Origin: Betaproteobacteria bacterium
GTDB taxonomy: Bacteria > Pseudomonadota > Gammaproteobacteria > Burkholderiales > Rhodocyclaceae
DNA: 7,076 bases
Assembly (NCBI GenBank): GCA_025997075.1
Contig: BNUC01000169.1
Location: 1 to 7,076, forward strand
Reading direction: 5' to 3'
Position 1 is the stretch's first letter. The number at the start of each line of letters is the position of its first letter. Below the pieces are notes generated by a model, which did no database searches, was not told the DNA's origin, and saw nothing but the letters and a program-made list of their open reading frames with translations. Made by a program: the position numbers and the translations under genes. Shown one piece after another: positions 1 to 6,502 of the stretch.

Positions 1-61
1 GCCGTCGCGCCGGTCCCCGGCGCGGATCCTCCACCCTGGAAAACACTTCTATCAGTGTCAT
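1..61 (-). CDS. ISAs1-family transposase, N-terminal fragment (partial at window edge)
   Basis: Only the first 20 codons are in the window. Translation from the ATG at 59-61 begins MTLIEVFSRVEDPRR. This resembles the opening of ISAs1-family (H-repeat-associated) transposases, where a short hydrophobic stretch is followed by F-S-x-h-x-D-P-R-R. A strong Shine-Dalgarno sequence (GGGAGG, 66-71) ends four bases before the start and a consensus-like promoter lies upstream. The DDE catalytic residues would lie beyond the left edge, so intactness is unknown. The fragment is too short for certainty on its own, but the matching terminal repeat at 169-187 and the C-terminal part of the same family at the right edge make the call fairly safe. 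Confidence 0.7.
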   Translation of the reverse strand, partial: MTLIEVFSRVEDPRRGPARR

Positions 62-112
62 GACGCCTCCCGATAAAAATCGAGAGTAGGCCAGATTGGC
101 TTAGGGTTTACA

Positions 113-141
113 ATACTACGTCATAACCGCTTGAATGTAAA
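113..141 (-). promoter_or_regulatory. Probable transposase promoter
   Basis: On the minus strand a TTTACA -35 box (136-141) is followed by a 17-base spacer and a TAGTAT -10 box (113-118). This puts the transcription start near 106, about 45 bases before the transposase ATG at 61. Spacing is ideal and both boxes are close to the sigma-70 consensus. It fires into the element, leftward, away from the oxidoreductase gene. It was identified by eye only. Confidence 0.5.
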
Positions 142-168
142 CGTTTTATTTCAACTGTTTACGACATC

Positions 169-187
169 TGCGTATGCAATAGCCCTG
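169..187 (-). repeat. Left terminal inverted repeat of the ISAs1-family element
   Basis: Read on the minus strand from 187 inward it is CAGGGCTATTGCATACGCA. The partner type, at 6471-6489 on the plus strand, is CAGGGCAATCGCACACGCA, identical at 16 of 19 positions. The two are therefore the transposase-proximal and transposase-distal ends of the same kind of element, each seen on a different copy. Confidence 0.75.
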
Positions 188-223
188 CAATCACTATTTT
201 TACCGCGTCATTCATTTTTACCC

Positions 224-328
224 CGTTATTCCCGCGCAGGCGGGAATCCAGAAACGTAGCCTCTAGCGCAACGCGCCGCTTGCTTTGGAGAGAACGCACT
301 GGATTCCCCCCCCTTCGCGGGAATGACG
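224..328. repeat. Mosaic repeat E1 bounded by dRS3-like palindromes (NIME-like)
   Basis: A 105-base unit is bounded by two inverted dRS3-like ends (224-251 and 299-328). Each end carries the ATTCCC...GGGAAT palindrome followed by CCAG towards the centre. The right end is degenerate, with a run of C and two extra bases. The interior, reverse-complemented, aligns with the interior of E2 (1577-1699): both start TGCGTT-T/C-TCTCCA and share GCGC-A/G-TTGCGC and a TACG...TTT end. E1 lacks about 20 bases that E2 has. The architecture resembles neisserial intergenic mosaic elements. It ends 23 bases before the start codon of the oxidoreductase gene, so it fills that gene's upstream region. Confidence 0.8.
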
Positions 329-351
329 ATCTAACTGGAGAGAACATCATC

Positions 352-1464
352 GTGGACATCGAAAAAACGGGCGCCGTGGTCATTGGCGCCGGCGTCGTCG
401 GGCTGGCTCGCGCACGGGAACTGGCGGGTCGGGGCATCGAAACGATTATCGTCGAGCGTCACCCGGCCTTCGGTCAGGAAACCAGCTCGCTCAACAGCGA
501 AGTCATCCACGCCGGTCTGTATTACCCGACTGGAACCCTGAAAGCTCAGTTCTGTGTTGAGGGCAACCGACAGCTTCATGCCTATTGCGCCGAACGCGGC
601 ATCGCGCACAAACGCTGCGGCAAGCTGGTCGCCGCCGCCAGCGAAGCGCAACGCGCCTACCTTACCACTTTGCAGCAACAGGCCATCGCCAACGGTGTTG
701 ACGATACACGGCTGCTCGACAAGGACGAAGCCTTGCGCCTGGAGCCCGAGCTTCACTGCGTCGCCGCGCTACTCTCACCGTCGACCGGCATCGTCGATTC
801 GCATGCGCTGATGTTTTCCCTGCTCGGCGAGGCCGAAAACCAGGGCGCGGTGTTTTCGCCGAACACCACGGTACGCTCAATCGAGGTGGTCGAGGGCGCA
901 TCGACTCTCCGCCTGACCGTCGATAGCGGCGGAAAATCGATGTGTCTCGACGCCGAGCGCGTGGTCAATGCGGCGGGCTTGTCGGCTGTCGCGCTGGCGC
1001 GGACCCTCACGGTTTATCCTGATGGACTTCTGCTGACCGCCTACCTTGCTAAAGGTAACTATTACGCTCTCGCCGGACGGACGCCGTTCTCGCACCTCAT
1101 CTACCCGGTTCCCGAGTCCGGCGGCCTGGGCGTCCACCTCACGCTCGATCTCGGCGGTCAGGCGCGCTTCGGCCCGGATGTCGAATGGATCGAGCACATC
1201 GACTATGACGTCGATCCGCGCCGCGCCGAGCGTTTCTACGCCGAAATCAGAAAATACTGGCCCAGTCTGCCCGACGCCTCGCTGCAACCCGCCTACAGCG
1301 GCATTCGCCCCAAAATCACCGGACCCGGCGAGCCGAACGCCGATTTCATGATTCAGGGGCCGGATGCGCACGGAATTAGCGGTCTCGTCAATCTATTGGG
1401 AATCGAGTCGCCGGGCCTGACGGCGTGCCTGGTTATTGCTCGCCAAGTCGTGGAGCTGATTTAG
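352..1464 (+). CDS. FAD-dependent oxidoreductase, L-2-hydroxyglutarate oxidase (LhgO/L2HGDH)-like
   Basis: The 370-residue protein belongs to the DAO-fold flavoenzymes closest to LhgO and human L2HGDH, which oxidise L-2-hydroxyglutarate to 2-oxoglutarate. The N-terminus carries the dinucleotide-binding GAGVVGL loop (residues 12-18). Other family hallmarks are [14 protein letters not shown] (45-58), RCGKL (88-92), VVNAAGL (204-210), YLAKGNYY (231-238), [17 protein letters not shown] (250-266), SGIRPKI (316-322) and a C-terminal GIESPGLTA (350-358). There is no signal peptide or membrane segment. I chose the GTG at 352 because it gives the usual short N-terminus before the GxGxxG loop and has GGAGAG at 337-342. 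An in-frame TTG at 280 would start inside repeat E1. Family membership is firm. The exact substrate is inferred, since many relatives of this length are annotated only as FAD-dependent oxidoreductases. It faces gluQ tail to tail and is not part of the minus-strand cluster. Confidence 0.85.
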   Translation: MDIEKTGAVVIGAGVVGLARARELAGRGIETIIVERHPAFGQETSSLNSEVIHAGLYYPTGTLKAQFCVEGNRQLHAYCAERGIAHKRCGKLVAAASEAQRAYLTTLQQQAIANGVDDTRLLDKDEALRLEPELHCVAALLSPSTGIVDSHALMFSLLGEAENQGAVFSPNTTVRSIEVVEGASTLRLTVDSGGKSMCLDAERVVNAAGLSAVALARTLTVYPDGLLLTAYLAKGNYYALAGRTPFSHLIYPVPESGGLGVHLTLDLGGQARFGPDVEWIEHIDYDVDPRRAERFYAEIRKYWPSLPDASLQPAYSGIRPKITGPGEPNADFMIQGPDAHGISGLVNLLGIESPGLTACLVIARQVVELI

Positions 1465-1576
1465 CATTTACGATTTACCACGTCATTCCCGCGAAGGCGC
1501 ACTGCTGTCCGGGATATTTCACATGCGTCTACCGAACAGGCATGGATTTAAGCGACTACGGGCGCTTACGCGAGCT

Positions 1577-1699
1577 CGTCATTCCCGCGAAGGCGGGAAT
1601 CCAGTGCGTTTTCTCCAGCCGAATGGCCGCACATCAAAGAATGGTAGCGCATTGCGCCGAAAGTACGCTTTCTGGATTCCCGCCTTCGCGGGAATGACG
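1577..1699. repeat. Mosaic repeat E2 with perfect 28-bp dRS3-like inverted ends (NIME-like)
   Basis: The two ends (1577-1604 and 1672-1699) are perfect inverted copies over 28 bases, or 30 if the outer CT/AG pair is included. Each contains ATTCCCGCGAAGGCGGGAAT, itself an 8-bp stem with a GAAG loop. The 67-base interior is homologous to that of E1 (224-328) in opposite orientation, with about 20 extra bases. It sits wholly inside the 335-base element at 1500-1834. No long ORF of its own is credible. Confidence 0.85.
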
Positions 1700-1703
1700 A
1701 GGT

Positions 1704-1733
1704 TAAAAATAGCGCATAGGGCGAGATATGCGC
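1704..1733 (-). terminator. Possible weak intrinsic terminator inside the 335-bp element
   Basis: On the minus strand GCGCAT (1728-1733) can pair with ATGCGC (1712-1717) and is followed by TATTTTTAA. The stem is only six pairs with a 10-base loop. It would stop transcripts reading leftward from gluQ before they run antisense into the oxidoreductase gene. It could also be chance within the relic. Confidence 0.3.
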
Positions 1734-1864
1734 CTTATCCGCCGAATGTAAGTCTCAAAAAACGGCGACACCCGTTCCGCTTTGCCATGCAAACCATCCC
1801 TCCATCTACTTCCTTTTTATCCCGGACAGTAGTGCGCGAAGGCGGGAATCCAGAAACCTTATTT

Positions 1865-2791
1865 TCAGCGCTCTGCCAGGATGGCGCGCACCGCCGGCAC
1901 GCACGAGAGACGCCACGCGCCGATGGCCCAGCGCCAGAAATCGGCGAGCGGCATCTTCTCCATTCCTTCGGGAACCGGCTGGCCGAGGAAGCGCAACACT
2001 CGGGCAAGCATGCCGACCCCCTGTGCCGGACCGACGGCTGGCGCTCGCATCTGTTTGGACAGCTTTTCTCCCGCCGGATTGACGGCTACCGGCAGGTGCG
2101 CATAGCGCGGCGCGGGTAATCCGAGACATTGCAGCAGCCATACCTGTCGCGCCGTCGAATCGAGCAGGTCGATGCCGCGCACGACCGAATTGACGCCTTG
2201 CGCCGCGTCGTCTACGACAACCGCCGTCTGATACGCATACTGGCCGTCGGCGCGCAGCAGAACGAAGTCGCCAACGTCGCGCTCAAGATTCTGGCGCGAT
2301 TCGCCCTGAATACGGTCCTGAAAAACAAACTCCCGGTCAGGAACGCGCAGCCGCCAGGCGCGCGCTGCCGCGCCATCGCGCAAGCCGGCGCGACAGCTTC
2401 CCGGATAAAGCAGACCGCCGTCGACCGAACGACGCGTGGCCGATGCCGCAATCTCGCTGCGCGAGCAGGAACATGGATACGCCAGTCCGGCCAGTTGCAG
2501 ATGCACCAGCGCCGCGTGGTAGCAGTCAAGACGCCGGCTCTGAAAAACAACTTCGCCATCCCACTCGAAACCAAAACCCTCCAACGTCCGGAGAATACCG
2601 TCAGCGGCTCCCGGCATCGTCCTCGGCACATCGACATCCTCGATCCGCACCAGCCACTCGCCGTCGTTGGCCCGGGCATCGAGATAGCTGCCAACAGCCG
2701 CCACCAGCGAACCAAAATGCAGCGGCCCGGTCGGTGAAGGCGCGAAACGGCCGCGATAACGCGTTGCCGTAGCCGTCTGAGGGTCAGACAT
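1865..2791 (-). CDS. gluQ: Glutamyl-Q tRNA(Asp) synthetase
   Basis: GluQ-RS (YadB) is a truncated glutamyl-tRNA synthetase paralogue that activates glutamate without tRNA and attaches it to the queuosine at position 34 of tRNA(Asp). The 308-residue protein has the catalytic core but no anticodon-binding domain, as the family requires. Visible hallmarks are [14 protein letters not shown] (residues 16-29, HIGH motif with H25xxG), the RIEDVDVPR segment (49-57), a CxC plus Y-x3-C zinc-site pattern (C107, C109, Y129, C133) and the KMSKS-like KLSKQ (243-247). The start codon overlaps the ychF stop (bases 2784-2791, ATGTCTGA), there is no good ribosome binding site of its own, and translation is probably coupled to ychF. 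The 3' end is 11 bases from the dRS3-like repeat. Confidence 0.93.
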   Translation of the reverse strand: MSDPQTATATRYRGRFAPSPTGPLHFGSLVAAVGSYLDARANDGEWLVRIEDVDVPRTMPGAADGILRTLEGFGFEWDGEVVFQSRRLDCYHAALVHLQLAGLAYPCSCSRSEIAASATRRSVDGGLLYPGSCRAGLRDGAAARAWRLRVPDREFVFQDRIQGESRQNLERDVGDFVLLRADGQYAYQTAVVVDDAAQGVNSVVRGIDLLDSTARQVWLLQCLGLPAPRYAHLPVAVNPAGEKLSKQMRAPAVGPAQGVGMLARVLRFLGQPVPEGMEKMPLADFWRWAIGAWRLSCVPAVRAILAER

Positions 2792-3878
2792 TAAACAAAA
2801 AATTCAGCACATCCCCATTCTTGACCACGTAATCCTTGCCTTCGGCGCGCATTTTTCCGGCTTCCCTGGCGCCCTGTTCGCCGTTGCCGGCGATGAAGTC
2901 ATCGTAGGCGATGGTCTGGGCGCGGATGAAGCCGCGCTCGAAGTCGGTATGGATTACGCCGGCGGCCTGCGGGGCGGTATCGCCCTTGTGGATTGTCCAG
3001 GCGCGCACTTCCTTGGGGCCGGCCGTGAAGAAGGTTTGCAGACCGAGCAACTGGTAGGCGGCGCGGACGAGGCGGTTGAGGCCCGGCTCTTCGAGGCCGA
3101 GATCGGCCAGGAACAACTGTTTCTCCTCATCCTCCAGCTCGACGATTTCCACCTCGATGGAGGCGCAGATCGGCGCCACTTGCGCGCCTTCGGCCCGGGC
3201 GTGTTCGCGCACGGCGTCCAGGTAGGGATTGTTCCGGAAGCCGTCCTCGGCCACGTTGGCCGCGTAGAGCACGGGCTTGGCGGTGATCAGGCAGAAGGGT
3301 TTGAGGTTGACCCGCTCTTCCTTGGAGAGATCGAGCGCGCGCACCGGTTTACCCTGGTCGAGTTGGGCATAGCATTTTTCGAGCACGGCGACGAGCAGTT
3401 TGGCCTCCTTGTCGCCGCCGGCGCTGGCGGGTCTGCGGTAACGGTTGAGCGCCTTGTCGACGGTGGCGAGATCGGCCAGCGCAAGCTCCAGGTCGATAAT
3501 CTCGATGTCGCGAATCGGATCGATGCTGCCGGAGACGTGCACCACGTTGTCGTTGGCGAAACAGCGCACGACATGCAGCACGGCATCGGTTTCGCGGATG
3601 TTGGCCAGGAACTGGTTGCCCAGTCCTTCGCCCTTGGACGCGCCGGCCACCAGCCCGGCGATGTCGACGAATTCGGTCACCGCCGCGACGATGCGCTGCG
3701 GTTTGGCGATGGCCGCGAGCGCGGCGAGCCGGGCGTCGGGCACCTCGACGATGCCGACCGAGGGCTCGATAGTGCAGAAGGGGTAATTTTCCGCCGCCAC
3801 GCCCGCCTTGGTCAGCGCGTTGAAGAGGGTGGACTTGCCGACATTGGGCAGACCGACGATTCCGCATTTCAGGCTCAT
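2784..3878 (-). CDS. ychF: Redox-regulated ribosome-associated ATPase YchF (OLA1 family)
   Basis: YchF is an Obg-related P-loop protein that binds the ribosome and, unusually for a GTPase-fold protein, hydrolyses ATP. The 364 residues match the family length. Seen are the P-loop GLPNVGKST (9-17), switch I region [12 protein letters not shown] (31-42), G3 DIAGL (72-76), and NVAE (208-211) in place of the NKxD specificity motif, which is the known basis of ATP preference. A helical domain follows, and a C-terminal TGS domain spans about residues 280-364 ([12 protein letters not shown] ... [16 protein letters not shown]). An AGGAA ribosome binding site lies seven bases before the ATG. It starts 23 bases after the pth stop and overlaps gluQ by 8 bases, so pth-ychF-gluQ reads as an operon. 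The pth-ychF pairing is common in proteobacteria. Confidence 0.96.
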   Translation of the reverse strand: MSLKCGIVGLPNVGKSTLFNALTKAGVAAENYPFCTIEPSVGIVEVPDARLAALAAIAKPQRIVAAVTEFVDIAGLVAGASKGEGLGNQFLANIRETDAVLHVVRCFANDNVVHVSGSIDPIRDIEIIDLELALADLATVDKALNRYRRPASAGGDKEAKLLVAVLEKCYAQLDQGKPVRALDLSKEERVNLKPFCLITAKPVLYAANVAEDGFRNNPYLDAVREHARAEGAQVAPICASIEVEIVELEDEEKQLFLADLGLEEPGLNRLVRAAYQLLGLQTFFTAGPKEVRAWTIHKGDTAPQAAGVIHTDFERGFIRAQTIAYDDFIAGNGEQGAREAGKMRAEGKDYVVKNGDVLNFLFNV

Positions 3879-3901
3879 GATGTAATTCCTGTTCGCTATT
3901 A

Positions 3902-4471
3902 TTAGTCCGCCTTGACATGCAAGGCCCGCTGCGCTGCCGCATAGTCACCCGCAGCGAGTTTCGGCCAGGCCAGCAGCGCCCGGTCGATGGCCTGGTCGAT
4001 GGGTTCCTGCTCCTCGCGGCGCGGCGCCTTGAGGACGTAGTTGATGACTTCATCGCGGTCGCCGGGATGACCGATGCCGAAACGCAAGCGCCAGAAATCC
4101 GGGGAACCGAGATGTGCCTGGATGTCCTTGAGGCCGTTATGTCCGCCGTTTCCGCCCCCCTGCTTGATGCGGATACCGCCGGGAGGCAGGTCGAGGTCGT
4201 CGTGGACGACCAGTATCTCGTCCGGCAGAATCTTGTAGAAACAAGCCAGCGACAGCACCGCCAGGCCGGAGCGGTTCATGAAAGTCACCGGCTTTTGCAA
4301 GCACAAGTCGCCATGCCGGCTGACGTTTCCGTGAAACTTGCCTTGTGGCGAGAACGTCACCTTGAGGTCGTCAGCCAGCCGGTCGATGAACCAGAAACCC
4401 AGGTTGTGGCGCGTATCCGCGTACTCGCTTCCGGGATTGCCAAGACCGACGATCAAGCGCAATGTTGCCAT
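3902..4471 (-). CDS. pth: Peptidyl-tRNA hydrolase
   Basis: Pth releases peptides from peptidyl-tRNAs that drop off the ribosome, recycling tRNA in the cytoplasm. The 189-residue length is normal. The catalytic and substrate-binding residues known from E. coli are all present: N12 in VGLGNPG, H22 in [10 protein letters not shown]66 in TFMNRSG, D91 in [11 protein letters not shown] and N112 in [12 protein letters not shown]. The signature [17 protein letters not shown] (131-147) is also clear. The ATG at 4471 gives the standard N-terminus, although no strong ribosome binding site precedes it. A terminator hairpin lies between it and rplY, so expression needs either read-through or a local promoter in the 99-base gap, which I could not identify. 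Confidence 0.96.
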   Translation of the reverse strand: MATLRLIVGLGNPGSEYADTRHNLGFWFIDRLADDLKVTFSPQGKFHGNVSRHGDLCLQKPVTFMNRSGLAVLSLACFYKILPDEILVVHDDLDLPPGGIRIKQGGGNGGHNGLKDIQAHLGSPDFWRLRFGIGHPGDRDEVINYVLKAPRREEQEPIDQAIDRALLAWPKLAAGDYAAAQRALHVKAD

Positions 4472-4496
4472 GCGTAAAATCCACGAAGAGAAGACT

Positions 4497-4538
4497 GAAA
4501 AAAGGGAAAGCCGTCGCGGTCGGAACCGACGACGGCTT
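4497..4538 (-). terminator. Intrinsic terminator after rplY
   Basis: On the minus strand AAGCCGTCG (4530-4538) pairs perfectly with CGACGGCTT (4508-4516), enclosing a second small hairpin (CGGT/ACCG). The stem is followed by TTCCCTTTTTT. The T tract is interrupted by three C residues, so termination may be partial, allowing some read-through into pth 26 bases further on. Confidence 0.65.
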
Positions 4539-4570
4539 GGCTTGTAAATCCTTCAGAACCTTGCGACCGA

Positions 4571-5215
4571 TCAGGCGGCGTCGGGAGCGGGCGCGGCGGC
4601 AGCGGGAGCAACGGCTTCGCCTTCCACGGTTTCGGCTTCTTCGACCACGGCCTTCATGGAAGTGATGGACACCACCAGCGGATCATCACTGCCGTGCATG
4701 ACGGGCTTGACGCCTTCCGGGTAAACGAGCTGCGAAACATGCAGCGACTGACCGGCTTTCAAATCCTTCAGGTCGACTTCGATGAAGGCAGGCAGGTCTT
4801 TCGGCAGACAAGTTATGTCGACTTCGGTTATGGCATGCGAAACCACGCCACCGCTGAGTTTGACCCCCGGCGAGAGTTCACCGTTGATAAAGTGCAAGGG
4901 CACCTTCTGGCGCAAAGCTCGCGTGGCATCGACACGCTGGAAATCGACATGCAACACCAGCGGCTTGTAAGCGTGCATCTGCACATCGCGCAGCAGCACG
5001 GTTTGCGGGCTGCCGCCCAGCTTGAGCGAAATCAGGGACGAGTGAAAAGCTTCCTTGCGTAAGGCGAGGAGCAGTTCGTTGTGGTCCAGCTCAATCAATT
5101 CCGGGGCAGTAGCGCCACCGTAGAGGATGGCCGGGACTTTTTTGGCGCGACGCAGGCGGCGGCTCGCTCCGGACCCCTGCAGTGCGCGTGTTTGCGCGTT
5201 CAGTTCAAATTGCAT
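4571..5215 (-). CDS. rplY: 50S ribosomal protein L25/general stress protein Ctc (bL25)
   Basis: bL25 binds 5S rRNA in the large subunit. The 214 residues are the long CTC form: an N-terminal L25 domain (about 1-95, opening MQFELNAQTRALQGSGASRR and with KVPAILYGG at 26-34), a C-terminal TL5-type beta domain (about 100-185), and an Ala/Pro/Glu-rich tail (about 190-214) that is probably disordered. E. coli L25 is much shorter and lacks the second domain. AGGAG (5221-5225) lies five bases before the ATG. The gene is separated from prs by a 64-base gap holding a terminator and is followed by another, so it is probably dosed separately from prs and pth. The prs-rplY-pth order is the usual one in betaproteobacteria. 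Confidence 0.95.
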   Translation of the reverse strand: MQFELNAQTRALQGSGASRRLRRAKKVPAILYGGATAPELIELDHNELLLALRKEAFHSSLISLKLGGSPQTVLLRDVQMHAYKPLVLHVDFQRVDATRALRQKVPLHFINGELSPGVKLSGGVVSHAITEVDITCLPKDLPAFIEVDLKDLKAGQSLHVSQLVYPEGVKPVMHGSDDPLVVSITSMKAVVEEAETVEGEAVAPAAAAPAPDAA

Positions 5216-5233
5216 GACAACTCCTGGTTGAGA

Positions 5234-5261
5234 TTAAAAACCCGCCCGCGACCAGGCGGGG
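5234..5261 (-). terminator. Intrinsic terminator between prs and rplY
   Basis: On the minus strand CCCGCC (5255-5260) pairs perfectly with GGCGGG (5241-5246) across an 8-base loop and is followed directly by TTTTTAA (5234-5240). It lies just 9 bases ahead of the rplY ribosome binding site (5221-5225). It ends the tRNA-Gln-prs transcript or attenuates read-through into rplY. Confidence 0.7.
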
Positions 5262-5279
5262 AGAAAAAAACAAAAAAAC

Positions 5280-6230
5280 TTATTCAATGAACAAAGACGA
5301 AAGGGAATCCTCATTGCTGATCCGGCGGATCGTCTCGGCCAGTATATCGGCCACCGACAACTGCCGGATAATCTTGCACTTCTTCGCCTCGTCGGACAGC
5401 GGAATGGTATCGGTCACCACCAGCTCGTCAATGACCGATTCGCTGATACGGCCGACCGCCCTGCCCGAAAGCACCGGATGCACGCAGTAGGCCATGACTT
5501 TCTTCGCGCCATTTTCCTTCAACGCGGCGGCGGCCTTGCACAGCGTGCCGGCGGTATCGACCATATCGTCCATCAGCACGCAGGTCCGATCTTTGACATC
5601 GCCGATGATGTTCATGACTTCGGAGACGTTGGCCTTCGGACGGCGCTTGTCGATGATTGCCAGGTCGCATTCCAGCCGCTTGGCCAACGCTCGCGCGCGC
5701 ACCACGCCGCCCACATCAGGCGAGACGACCATCAGGTTCTCGAAATCCTGCTTCCACACATCCGCCAGCATGATCGGCATCGAGTAGGCATTATCGACCG
5801 GGATATTGAAGAAACCCTGAATCTGGTCAGCGTGCAGATCCATAGTCAACACGCGGTCAATACCGGCGGCGGTCAGTAAATCGGCCACCAGCTTGGCGGC
5901 AATGGGCACGCGCGCGGAGCGCACACGGCGGTCCTGACGCGCATAGCCAAAATAGGGAATGGCGGCGGTAATGCGACCGGCCGAGGCGCGTTTCAGGGCG
6001 TCGACCATAATCAAGAGTTCCATCAGGTTTTCGTTGGCCGGCGCGCAGGTGGATTGCAGGATGAAAACATCCTGGCCGCGCACATGCTCATGGAGCTCGA
6101 CACAAATTTCGCCGTCCGAGAAACGTCCGACCCTGGCCCGACCCAGCGAGATGTTCAGGCGTCTGACGACATCGGCGGCCAGCTTGGGGTTGGCGTTGCC
6201 GGTAAAGACCATCAGGCTGTCGTAAGCCAT
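5280..6230 (-). CDS. prs: Ribose-phosphate pyrophosphokinase (PRPP synthase)
   Basis: Prs converts ribose 5-phosphate and ATP to PRPP and AMP, supplying purine, pyrimidine, NAD, histidine and tryptophan synthesis. The protein is 316 residues, a normal class I length. Seen are FSDGE (37-41), the ATP-site [10 protein letters not shown] (93-102), catalytic-loop H133 in [12 protein letters not shown], the flexible catalytic loop [20 protein letters not shown] (193-212) and the PRPP-binding loop DDMVDTAGT (221-229). I chose the ATG at 6230 because [15 protein letters not shown] matches the family N-terminus. An in-frame TTG at 6263 would add 11 residues with no family support. The ribosome binding site is weak. 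No terminator is evident in the 78 bases between the tRNA and prs, so the two are probably co-transcribed from the promoter near 6425. Confidence 0.97.
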   Translation of the reverse strand: MAYDSLMVFTGNANPKLAADVVRRLNISLGRARVGRFSDGEICVELHEHVRGQDVFILQSTCAPANENLMELLIMVDALKRASAGRITAAIPYFGYARQDRRVRSARVPIAAKLVADLLTAAGIDRVLTMDLHADQIQGFFNIPVDNAYSMPIMLADVWKQDFENLMVVSPDVGGVVRARALAKRLECDLAIIDKRRPKANVSEVMNIIGDVKDRTCVLMDDMVDTAGTLCKAAAALKENGAKKVMAYCVHPVLSGRAVGRISESVIDELVVTDTIPLSDEAKKCKIIRQLSVADILAETIRRISNEDSLSSLFIE

Positions 6231-6308
6231 AGTGAGAATCCCGAGGCGCCTTCTTGGAAGCAAACCCCGGAAAGTCAGCGCCGTCTGTCCGGGTTGAAAG
6301 AAACCGTA

Positions 6309-6385
6309 TGGCTGGGGAAGAAGGATTCGAACCTTCGAATGCCGGAATCAAAATCCGGTGCCTTAACCAACTTGGCGACTCCCCA
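6309..6385 (-). tRNA. tRNA-Gln (anticodon UUG)
   Basis: The 77-base minus-strand sequence starts TGGGGAG and ends with an encoded CCA. The acceptor stem TGGGGAG pairs with TTCCCCA (one G-U pair). The anticodon arm is CCGGA-TTTTGAT-TCCGG with anticodon TTG, reading CAA codons. The T arm contains the standard GGTTCGAATCC. The D arm carries GGTTAAG. It lies directly upstream of prs, the typical betaproteobacterial position, where ispE would normally be next upstream. Here an ISAs1 element begins 85 bases upstream instead. Confidence 0.97.
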
Positions 6386-6424
6386 GCGACTATCCGCCAA
6401 GTCGCCCCGGCGAACGAGGCACGG

Positions 6425-6453
6425 ATTATACCGGGGTTTTGTGAAAAAAAACA
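6425..6453 (-). promoter_or_regulatory. Promoter of the tRNA-Gln-prs unit
   Basis: The minus strand has a perfect -10 box TATAAT at 6425-6430, about 40 bases before the tRNA 5' end. It is followed by a GC-rich discriminator (CCGTGCC), a feature of stringently controlled stable-RNA promoters. The -35 region at about 6448-6453 reads TGTTTT within a T-rich run and is a poor match, so strength may rely on the T-rich stretch as an UP-like element. The ISAs1 end at 6471 lies about 17 bases beyond the -35 region, leaving the core promoter intact. Confidence 0.65.
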
Positions 6454-6470
6454 GGGGCAGCCTTATCCAA

Positions 6471-6489
6471 CAGGGCAATCGCACACGCA
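6471..6489 (+). repeat. Right terminal inverted repeat of the ISAs1-family element
   Basis: CAGGGCAATCGCACACGCA matches 16 of 19 bases of the inverted end at 169-187. It directly abuts the T-rich upstream region of the tRNA-Gln promoter. A second CAGGG occurs at 6452-6456, but its following bases do not match the left end. Confidence 0.75.
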
Positions 6490-6502
6490 ATAAGCATATA
6501 GC

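Larger units (their letters stand above)
1..187 (-). mobile_element. ISAs1-family insertion sequence, 5' end only (continues off the left edge)
   Basis: The outer boundary is placed at 187, where the minus strand begins with CAGGG, the terminal pentamer I associate with ISAs1-family elements. The 19-base end (169-187) matches 16 of 19 bases of the inverted end at 6471-6489, next to a clear ISAs1-type transposase. Inside the end lie about 107 bases of AT-rich leader with a promoter (113-141), a GGGAGG ribosome binding site (66-71) and the transposase start at 61. The roughly 126-base distance from the end to the start codon fits an element of about 1.3 kb carrying a gene of about 370 codons. 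The rest lies outside the window, so the target duplication cannot be checked. Confidence 0.75.
1500..1834. mobile_element. MITE-like element or IS remnant with 17-bp terminal repeats and 10-bp target duplication
   Basis: The left end (1500-1516) is CACTGCTGTCCGGGATA and the reverse complement of the right end (1818-1834) is CACTACTGTCCGGGATA, identical at 16 of 17 positions. The element is flanked by a perfect 10-base direct repeat, CGCGAAGGCG (1490-1499, 1835-1844), and removing it restores an intact dRS3-like unit. It is 335 bases long, 123 of which are the mosaic repeat E2, so the element proper is about 212 bases. There is no recognisable transposase, so it is non-autonomous or an internally deleted relic. 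A 10-base duplication fits IS4-like families among others. The ends do not match the CAGGG ends of the ISAs1 copies at the window edges. A symmetrical subterminal GCATGG occurs about 40 bases from each end. Confidence 0.75.
1481..1853. repeat. dRS3-like palindromic repeat split by a mobile element
   Basis: Joining 1481-1489 to 1835-1853 restores a 28-base unit identical to the terminal repeats of E2, including the 20-base palindrome ATTCCCGCGAAGGCGGGAAT. In the window this unit is interrupted, with CGCGAAGGCG present on both sides (1490-1499 and 1835-1844). This was the original repeat between the oxidoreductase gene and gluQ. Without the insertion the gap between the two genes would be only about 55 bases. 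A hairpin here could have served as a shared transcription stop for the two convergent genes, which is inference. Confidence 0.8.

Noticed and set aside
280..351. In-frame TTG-initiated extension of the oxidoreductase gene
   Set aside because: The 24 extra codons read through repeat E1, have no family support, and the GTG at 352 has a better-placed ribosome binding site and a standard N-terminus.
1577..1699. CRISPR-like repeat array from the recurring ATTCCCGCGAAGGCGGGAAT units
   Set aside because: The units are inverted, irregularly spaced and bound homologous interiors. There are no regular direct repeats with unique spacers.
1425..2119. Open frames across 1425-1697, 1523-2119 and 1735-2007
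   Set aside because: They run through palindromic repeats and the antisense of gluQ, and resemble no family. They are by-products of GC-rich repeat DNA.
2949..3905. Long plus-strand open frame of 318 codons opposite ychF
   Set aside because: It mirrors the highly conserved ychF gene, shows no recognisable domain, and the sense protein has all family motifs. The plus-strand frames opposite pth, rplY and prs were rejected for the same reason.
6231..6308. Terminator or riboswitch between tRNA-Gln and prs
   Set aside because: AACCCGGA can pair with TCCGGGGTT, but a base bulges, no T tract follows, and nothing matches a known riboswitch.
6452..6456. Alternative IS end at the first CAGGG
   Set aside because: Bases following it do not match the left terminal repeat, whereas those after 6471 match at 16 of 19 positions.
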